NCBI GenBank assembly: GCA_002412775.1 | Contig: DHVT01000007.1 | Location: 1 to 64,000 of the forward strand | Length of the DNA stretch: 64,000 bases | Direction: 5' to 3' | Source: Firmicutes bacterium UBA5201 | Lineage (GTDB): Bacteria; Bacillota; Clostridia; Peptostreptococcales; Acidaminobacteraceae | In this document: positions 59,404-64,000 of the stretch, piece after piece | How positions within the stretch are numbered: position 1 is the stretch's first letter | Layout: the number at the start of each line of letters is the position of its first letter | Made by a program: the position numbers and the translations under genes | Notes under the pieces: model-generated | What the model was told of the DNA's origin: nothing | Databases searched by the model: none | Seen by the model: the letters and a program-made list of their open reading frames with translations, nothing else

Positions 59404-60168
59404 ATGATTGTCATAAAATCAAGCAAAGAAATTGAACTGATGCAAGAATCCGGAAGAATTGTTGCATTGGTTCATGAAACCATTAAAAAAGCAATAAAGC
59501 CAGGCGTCACCACCGGTGAACTTGACAAAATCGCTGAAAAGGTAATAACCGAAAATGGAGCTGTACCTTCCTTTAAAGGATATCACGGATTTCCAGGATC
59601 GATATGTGCCTCAATCAACGAACAAGTCATACATGGCATTCCGGGAGACATAAAACTGTCGGAAGGTGACATCATCAGTATAGACGTAGGAGCATTTAAG
59701 AACGGCTATCACGCTGATGCCGCTAGAACCCATCCTGTTGGCAATGTGAGTGAAGCAGCCGCTAACCTCATCAAAGTCACAGAAGAAAGTTTCTTTGAAG
59801 GATTGAAGTATTGTCGAAAAGGGTATAGATTGTCTGACGTTTCTCACGCCATACAGAAATACTCCGAAGACAAAGGTTATGGTGTAGTCAGAGACTTTGT
59901 AGGGCATGGAGTCGGCAGGCAACTGCACGAAGATCCACCCATACCGAATTATGGTTCCCCCGGAAGGGGTCCCAGACTCGAAAGTGGCATGGTCTTAGCT
60001 ATTGAACCAATGATCAATCAAGGTGATCATCGAGTTAAAGTTCTCGATGATGATTGGACAGTCGTGACGCTCGATGGACTTTGGTCCGCACACTACGAAC
60101 ACACTGTCGTCATTACCGAAGATGAACCGCTATTATTGACGTGTTCAACAAATGAGGTGACACAATGA
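59404..60168 (+). CDS. map: Methionine aminopeptidase, type I
   Basis: The protein has 254 residues. The metal ligands appear in DVGAFKNGYHADAART (two Asp), GHGVGRQLHEDP (His), AIEPMI (Glu) and a later Glu in HYEHTVVITED. It removes N-terminal Met from new proteins. It is 3 nt after adk and overlaps the next gene by 4 nt. Confidence 0.98.
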   Translation: MIVIKSSKEIELMQESGRIVALVHETIKKAIKPGVTTGELDKIAEKVITENGAVPSFKGYHGFPGSICASINEQVIHGIPGDIKLSEGDIISIDVGAFKNGYHADAARTHPVGNVSEAAANLIKVTEESFFEGLKYCRKGYRLSDVSHAIQKYSEDKGYGVVRDFVGHGVGRQLHEDPPIPNYGSPGRGPRLESGMVLAIEPMINQGDHRVKVLDDDWTVVTLDGLWSAHYEHTVVITEDEPLLLTCSTNEVTQ

Positions 60169-60446
60169 TTAAGTCGTCCAAAGAACTTGAAGTTGGCCAG
60201 TTTGTGAAATCCAGAGCTGGCCGGGATAAAGAGAGAGTCTTCATTGTCGTTGAGATTATCGATGAACACTATGTTCACGTAGCCGACGGTGATTTAAGAA
60301 AGCTTGAGAAACCGAAAAGGAAAAAAGTGAAGCATTTGAATAAACTTGATCTTATAAGTGTTGAAGTCAAAGACAAAGCACTGAGTGATATGAAGCTAAA
60401 CAATGCCTTGCTACGAAAAGAAGTTGAAAAAGCAGGCTTAATCTGA
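60165..60446 (+). CDS. KOW-domain RNA-binding protein (L14e-like)
   Basis: The protein has 93 residues. LEVGQFVKSRAGRDKERVFI is a KOW-type beta segment, followed by the basic patch LEKPKRKKVKHLNKL and a helical tail. Similar small proteins lie between map and infA in Clostridia. They may bind rRNA; function not known to me. The ATG overlaps the map stop (ATGA), so translation is coupled. Confidence 0.85.
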   Translation: MIKSSKELEVGQFVKSRAGRDKERVFIVVEIIDEHYVHVADGDLRKLEKPKRKKVKHLNKLDLISVEVKDKALSDMKLNNALLRKEVEKAGLI

Positions 60447-60470
60447 TCTGAATAAGGAGGGAGTTTTCTA

Positions 60471-60689
60471 ATGGCAAAAAGTGATTCTATTGAAGTAGAA
60501 GGCATAGTCGTAGAAGCATTGCCAAATGCAATGTTTAAAGTTAAACTAGAGAATGGGCATATAGTACTTGCGCATATTTCTGGAAAACTAAGAATGAATT
60601 TTATAAGGATATTACCTGGAGATAAAGTGACATTAGATTTATCACCGTATGATCTTACACGCGGTAGGATTGTATGGAGAGGAAAGTAA
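60471..60689 (+). CDS. infA: Translation initiation factor IF-1
   Basis: The protein has 72 residues. MAKSDSIEVEGIVVEALPNA and ISGKLRMNFIRILPGDKVT show the OB-fold of IF-1. It blocks the A site during initiation. AAGGAGGG lies upstream. Confidence 0.99.
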   Translation: MAKSDSIEVEGIVVEALPNAMFKVKLENGHIVLAHISGKLRMNFIRILPGDKVTLDLSPYDLTRGRIVWRGK

Positions 60690-60701
60690 GGAGGTATAAC
60701 A

Positions 60702-60815
60702 ATGAAAGTTAGACCATCAGTAAAACCAATGTGTGAAAAGTGCAAAGTCATCAGAAGAAAAGGTAAGATCATGGTGATTTGCGAGAATCCAAAGCACAAG
60801 CAAACGCAAGGTTAA
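60702..60815 (+). CDS. rpmJ: Ribosomal protein bL36
   Basis: The protein has 37 residues, read directly from the sequence. It begins MKVRPSVKPMCEKCKVIRRK and ends ENPKHKQTQG. The zinc ligands C11, C14, C27 and H32 are all present, so this is the zinc form. AAGGAGG lies upstream. A gap of 100 nt follows before rpsM, with only an AT-rich TTTATAT/ATATAAA hairpin in it. Confidence 0.98.
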   Translation: MKVRPSVKPMCEKCKVIRRKGKIMVICENPKHKQTQG

Positions 60816-60915
60816 TATGGCGTGTATGCAAATGTAGAGCGCGGCTGGACTACTTTATATTTGGAATATATAAACCGACAAACAATCAACTATACACATT
60901 AGGAGGTGTAATTCA

Positions 60916-61287
60916 ATGGCAAGAATTGCAGGTGTTGACTTGCCTAGAGAGAAGAGGGCTGTAATAGGCTTAACTTACATCTATGGTATCGGAAGACCTA
61001 CTTCCCAACAGTTGTTGGAGAAGGCAGGAATCAGTGAAGACACTAGAATCAAAGATCTCACTGAAGAAGAAGTCAGTAAATTAAGACAGTTCATAGAAGA
61101 AGATGTAATTGTTGAGGGTGACCTCAGAAGAGAAATCGCTATGAATATCAAGAGACTTAAAGAGATAGGATGTTTTAGAGGCATCAGACATAGAAAAGGC
61201 CTTCCAGTTCGTGGACAAAAGACGAAAACGAATGCAAGAACAAGAAAAGGTCCTAAGAAAACTGTTAGCCGTAAAAAGAAAAAATAG
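60916..61287 (+). CDS. rpsM: Ribosomal protein uS13
   Basis: The protein has 123 residues. MARIAGVDLPREKRAVIGLT and the C-terminal GLPVRGQKTKTNARTRKGP tail that reaches the P site are typical. It starts the alpha-operon part of the cluster. Confidence 0.99.
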   Translation: MARIAGVDLPREKRAVIGLTYIYGIGRPTSQQLLEKAGISEDTRIKDLTEEEVSKLRQFIEEDVIVEGDLRREIAMNIKRLKEIGCFRGIRHRKGLPVRGQKTKTNARTRKGPKKTVSRKKKK

Positions 61288-61305
61288 GTAAAGGAGGCGT
61301 AATTC

Positions 61306-61704
61306 ATGGCTGCTGCTAAAAAAGCACGTAGAGTGAGAAAAAAGCGTGAACGTAAAAACGTTGAACGTGGTCAAGCGCATATCCAAGCTACGTTCAATAA
61401 CACAATTGTTACTTTGACAGATCCTGTTGGCAATGCACTCGCATGGTCAAGCGCTGGTAGCTTAGGGTTCAAGGGTTCAAGAAAATCAACGCCTTATGCT
61501 GCACAGATGGCTGCGGAAGCGGCTTCAAAATCTGGTATGGAGCATGGATTGAAGTCAGTTCAAGTATTTGTAAAAGGACCTGGTTCAGGTAGAGAAGCTG
61601 CAATTAGAGCGCTTCAAGCCACAGGACTTGAAATTACATCTATTTCAGATGTTACTCCAATTCCACACAATGGCTGTAGACCACCAAAAAGAAGAAGAGT
61701 GTAA
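61306..61704 (+). CDS. rpsK: Ribosomal protein uS11
   Basis: The protein has 132 residues. GQAHIQATFNNTIVTLTDPV and TPIPHNGCRPPKRRRV are signatures. It lies on the 30S platform next to the mRNA exit. Confidence 0.99.
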   Translation: MAAAKKARRVRKKRERKNVERGQAHIQATFNNTIVTLTDPVGNALAWSSAGSLGFKGSRKSTPYAAQMAAEAASKSGMEHGLKSVQVFVKGPGSGREAAIRALQATGLEITSISDVTPIPHNGCRPPKRRRV

Positions 61705-61729
61705 TAATCAGTATTAGGAGGTGTTTTAA

Positions 61730-62350
61730 GTGGCAAGATATACAGGACCATCTTGTAGACTTTGTCGTAGAGAAGGGCAAAAGTTATTCCTTAAGGGTGA
61801 CAGATGCTACAGCGACAAATGCGCATTAAATAGAAGACAAACTGCACCTGGACAGCATGGCGCTAGAAGAGGCAAGCTTTCAGGTTATGGAACGCAGTTA
61901 AGAGAAAAACAGAAAGTCAAGAGATTCTACGGAGTGCTTGAGACTCAATTCAGAACCACTTATGACCGTGCAGAAAAAATGAAGGGCATCACTGGTGAAA
62001 ACTTGTTACAATTACTCGAGCTTAGACTTGATAATGTTGTTTTCAGATTAGGTTTTGCAAATTCAAGAAAAGAAGCACGTCAATTGGTAACACATGGACA
62101 CTTCACTTTGAATGGCCATAAAGCAGATATTCCATCAATGACACTTGCAATCGGTGATGTTCTTGCTCTTAAAGACAAGAGTAAGTCATCAGACAAATTC
62201 AAGTCACTTGCAGAAGTCGCTAGAACTACTCCGAAATGGGTAGATGTTGATTTCGAAAAGATGGAAGGGAAAATTACAGCATTACCTGTAAGAGATGATA
62301 TTGATTTACCAATCGAAGAGCATCTTATTGTCGAGCTTTACTCAAAATAA
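61730..62350 (+). CDS. rpsD: Ribosomal protein uS4
   Basis: The protein has 206 residues from GTG 61730 with AGGAGGTG upstream. GPSCRLCRREGQKLFLKGDR contains a Cys cluster (CRLC plus two further Cys) that could bind zinc, and the S4 RNA-binding domain follows (LRLDNVVFRLGFANSRKEAR). It starts 30S assembly and represses the alpha operon in some bacteria. Confidence 0.99.
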   Translation: MARYTGPSCRLCRREGQKLFLKGDRCYSDKCALNRRQTAPGQHGARRGKLSGYGTQLREKQKVKRFYGVLETQFRTTYDRAEKMKGITGENLLQLLELRLDNVVFRLGFANSRKEARQLVTHGHFTLNGHKADIPSMTLAIGDVLALKDKSKSSDKFKSLAEVARTTPKWVDVDFEKMEGKITALPVRDDIDLPIEEHLIVELYSK

Positions 62351-62420
62351 GGTTGGTTAATTATATTATTACCCTCAGATGTATGTTTAATGATTTGATT
62401 GAAAAGGAGGGTCTTAAATA

Positions 62421-63371
62421 GTGATTGAAATAGAAAAACCAACGATTGAGTGTGTAGAAATGAGTGAGGATGGCAAATACGGCAGATTTGTCGTAGAACC
62501 CCTTGAAAGAGGTTATGCAACGACGCTTGGAAACAGTTTAAGACGCATTTTGCTTTCCTCTCTACCAGGAACTGCAGTCAGATGGATCAAAGTCGAAAAC
62601 GTTTTGCATGAATTTTCAACAATTCCAGGAGTTAAAGAAGATGTCATTGAGATCATCTTGAATCTTAAAGGATTGTTCGCTAAAATTCATTCAGACGAAG
62701 ATGTCAAGATCCTTCGTATCGAAGCAACTGAAGCCGGAGAAATCACCGCTGGTGACATCATTGCAGATGCGGATGTGGAAATCCTAAATACGGATCTTCA
62801 CATTTGCACGCTTGAAGACAATTCAAGACTGTTCATGGAAATCGCTTTGGGCCAAGGCAGAGGCTACGTTCCTGCTGAAAACAATAAGGAAGTAGGGTTG
62901 CCAATTGGTATCATTCCAGTTGACTCAATCTATACACCTGTTCGCAAAGTAAATTTCGCTATAGATAAAACCAGAGTTGGAAAAGAGGGTGATTACGACA
63001 AATTGACCTTGGAAGTCTGGACAGACGGTACAATCAATCCTGATGAGGCTACTTCAATAGGAGCCAAAATCATGGCTGAACACTTGTATCTTTTCATAGA
63101 CATGACAGATAGTGTCAACGGTGTCGAAATCATGGTCGAAAAAGAGGAAGATATCAAAGAGAAAGTACTTGAAATGACAATCGAAGAACTTGACCTTTCA
63201 GTACGATCTTATAACTGCCTCAAAAGAGCTGGCATCAACACTGTTGAGGAACTTACCAACAAAAGTGAAGATGACATGATGAAAGTTAGAAACTTAGGTA
63301 AAAAATCGCTTGAAGAAGTTAAACATAAGCTTGCAGAATTAGACCTAGGTCTCAGAGCAGAAGACGAGTAA
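62421..63371 (+). CDS. rpoA: DNA-directed RNA polymerase subunit alpha
   Basis: The protein has 316 residues from GTG 62421 with AAAGGAGGG upstream. The N-terminal dimer domain includes LERGYATTLGNSLRRILLSS. The C-terminal domain ELDLSVRSYNCLKRAGINTV binds UP elements and activators. It completes the set of core polymerase genes in this window. Confidence 0.99.
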   Translation: MIEIEKPTIECVEMSEDGKYGRFVVEPLERGYATTLGNSLRRILLSSLPGTAVRWIKVENVLHEFSTIPGVKEDVIEIILNLKGLFAKIHSDEDVKILRIEATEAGEITAGDIIADADVEILNTDLHICTLEDNSRLFMEIALGQGRGYVPAENNKEVGLPIGIIPVDSIYTPVRKVNFAIDKTRVGKEGDYDKLTLEVWTDGTINPDEATSIGAKIMAEHLYLFIDMTDSVNGVEIMVEKEEDIKEKVLEMTIEELDLSVRSYNCLKRAGINTVEELTNKSEDDMMKVRNLGKKSLEEVKHKLAELDLGLRAEDE

Positions 63372-63384
63372 AGGAGGGAAAAAG

Positions 63385-63726
63385 ATGGCAGCTTACCGTA
63401 AACTTGGGCGTCCGAGTTCACATAGAACATTGATGCTTAGAAATTTAACAACATCTCTTCTAAAAAATGGACGTATCGAAACTACAGTAACTAGAGCAAA
63501 AGAAACTAAGAAATTCGCTGAAAAAATGATCACTCTTGCAAAAAGAGGCGACCTTCACGCGAGAAGACAAGTTCTTGCATATGTTACTGAAGAAGCAGTT
63601 GTTAAGAAATTGTTCGATGAAATCGCTCCAAATTACAAAGAACGCAACGGCGGCTATACGAGATTGGTACAAACAGGTCCTCGTAGAGGCGACGCAGCAC
63701 CTATGTGTAAATTAGAGTTGATATAA
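63385..63726 (+). CDS. rplQ: Ribosomal protein bL17
   Basis: The protein has 113 residues. AAYRKLGRPSSHRTLMLRNL and YTRLVQTGPRRGDAAPMCKL are typical. It is the last gene of the S10-spc-alpha block and is followed by a terminator-like hairpin. Confidence 0.99.
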   Translation: MAAYRKLGRPSSHRTLMLRNLTTSLLKNGRIETTVTRAKETKKFAEKMITLAKRGDLHARRQVLAYVTEEAVVKKLFDEIAPNYKERNGGYTRLVQTGPRRGDAAPMCKLELI

Positions 63727-63733
63727 TGATTGG

Positions 63734-63766
63734 GGGACTAAGTTTATGCTTTAGTCCCTTTATTAC
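63734..63766 (+). terminator. Terminator-like hairpin after rplQ
   Basis: GGGACTAA and TTAGTCCC form an 8-bp stem followed by TTTATTA. The T run is weak, so some read-through into the next gene is likely. Confidence 0.6.
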
Positions 63767-63798
63767 ATAAGTTATGTGGAATCTATTAAGGTATGGTG

Positions 63799-64000
63799 AT
63801 GATTATGATCAAGACAGAAAATCTCTTTTTCAGGTATGGCGATGAAAAAGATGAAGAAAAATTCGCACTCAGGGATGTCAATATACACATTAAAGATGGA
63901 GAATTCGTTGTGATCATAGGTCATAACGGTTCTGGAAAATCCACACTTTCCAAGCTTCTTAATGGCATTTACTTCCCTACTCAAGGAAAAATTATAATCG
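63799..64000 (+). CDS. ecfA1: ECF-transporter energy-coupling ATPase EcfA1 (5' part)
   Basis: The frame is open to the window end. From ATG 63805 it reads MIKTENLFFRYGDEKDEEKF; ATG 63799 (AAGG 7 nt upstream) is equally possible. The Walker A motif GHNGSGKST is at about residue 43, as in EcfA ATPases that power vitamin and metal uptake. In Firmicutes ecfA1-ecfA2-ecfT follow rplQ, which supports the call. The signature and Walker B motifs lie beyond the window. Confidence 0.88.
   Translation, partial: MIMIKTENLFFRYGDEKDEEKFALRDVNIHIKDGEFVVIIGHNGSGKSTLSKLLNGIYFPTQGKIII

Noticed and set aside
60816..60915. Possible gene between rpmJ and rpsM
   Set aside because: Short frames overlap rpsM and lack ribosome-binding sites; only a weak AT-rich hairpin is visible.

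Overview
The window looks like chromosomal DNA of a low-to-moderate GC Clostridia-type Firmicute. The evidence is the M-box and L10-type leader RNAs, strong AGGAGG ribosome-binding sites with many GTG/TTG starts, a clostridial gene order (radA, carD, yacL, ispD, ispF, gltX, mrnC, thyX, rlmB, sigH, tuf, rpmG, secE, nusG, ribosomal proteins), a class II ribonucleotide reductase and ThyX. My best guess is a relative of Fusibacter or Acidaminobacter. That is inference from gene order only.

Left end (1-830): the last bases of a 23S rRNA gene, a spacer, an intact 5S rRNA gene with its terminator, and then a shattered second copy of the 5S gene and terminator. Its pieces lie in the original order, separated by short palindromic elements. 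These elements have fixed flanks (GCTAGTG and CACCTACGC), mostly 3-nt loops and different stem sequences. A related element interrupts the terminator of the EF-G-like gene near 18.4 kb. This is the least explained structure in the window.

Metabolic section (0.8-16 kb): a DMT transporter on the minus strand; mgtE behind an M-box magnesium riboswitch; dinB; an alpha-glucan cluster (LacI-type regulator, GH31 alpha-glucosidase, glycogen/maltodextrin phosphorylase, ROK glucokinase, glucose-6-phosphate isomerase) with two GGAAACGTTTCC-type operators; then the adenosylcobalamin-dependent ribonucleotide reductase and a Nif3-like protein. The glucan cluster would turn glucans into glucose and glucose-1-phosphate and feed glucose-6-phosphate into glycolysis. 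No phosphoglucomutase or sugar transporter is present here.

Middle section (16-31 kb): an EF-G paralogue with an altered switch-II motif, clpC, radA, a minus-strand Cys-rich/MazG-like small protein, carD, a PIN-TRAM membrane protein, ispD-ispF, a Cys-rich small protein, gltX, mrnC, a small membrane protein, thyX, rlmB and sigH.

Right half (31-64 kb): the translation and transcription superoperons. In order these are tuf, rpmG-secE-nusG-rplK-rplA, rplJ-rplL behind an L10 leader, rpoB-rpoC, an L7Ae-like gene with rpsL-rpsG-fusA-tuf, then the S10-spc-alpha block from rpsJ to rplQ including secY, adk, map, infA and rpoA, and finally the start of an ECF-transporter ATPase gene cut by the window end. 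Two tuf genes almost identical in sequence flank the rpoBC/str region. The promoter of the S10 operon is nested in the terminator of the str operon.

No tRNA gene, CRISPR array, insertion sequence with transposase, or prophage gene was recognised.
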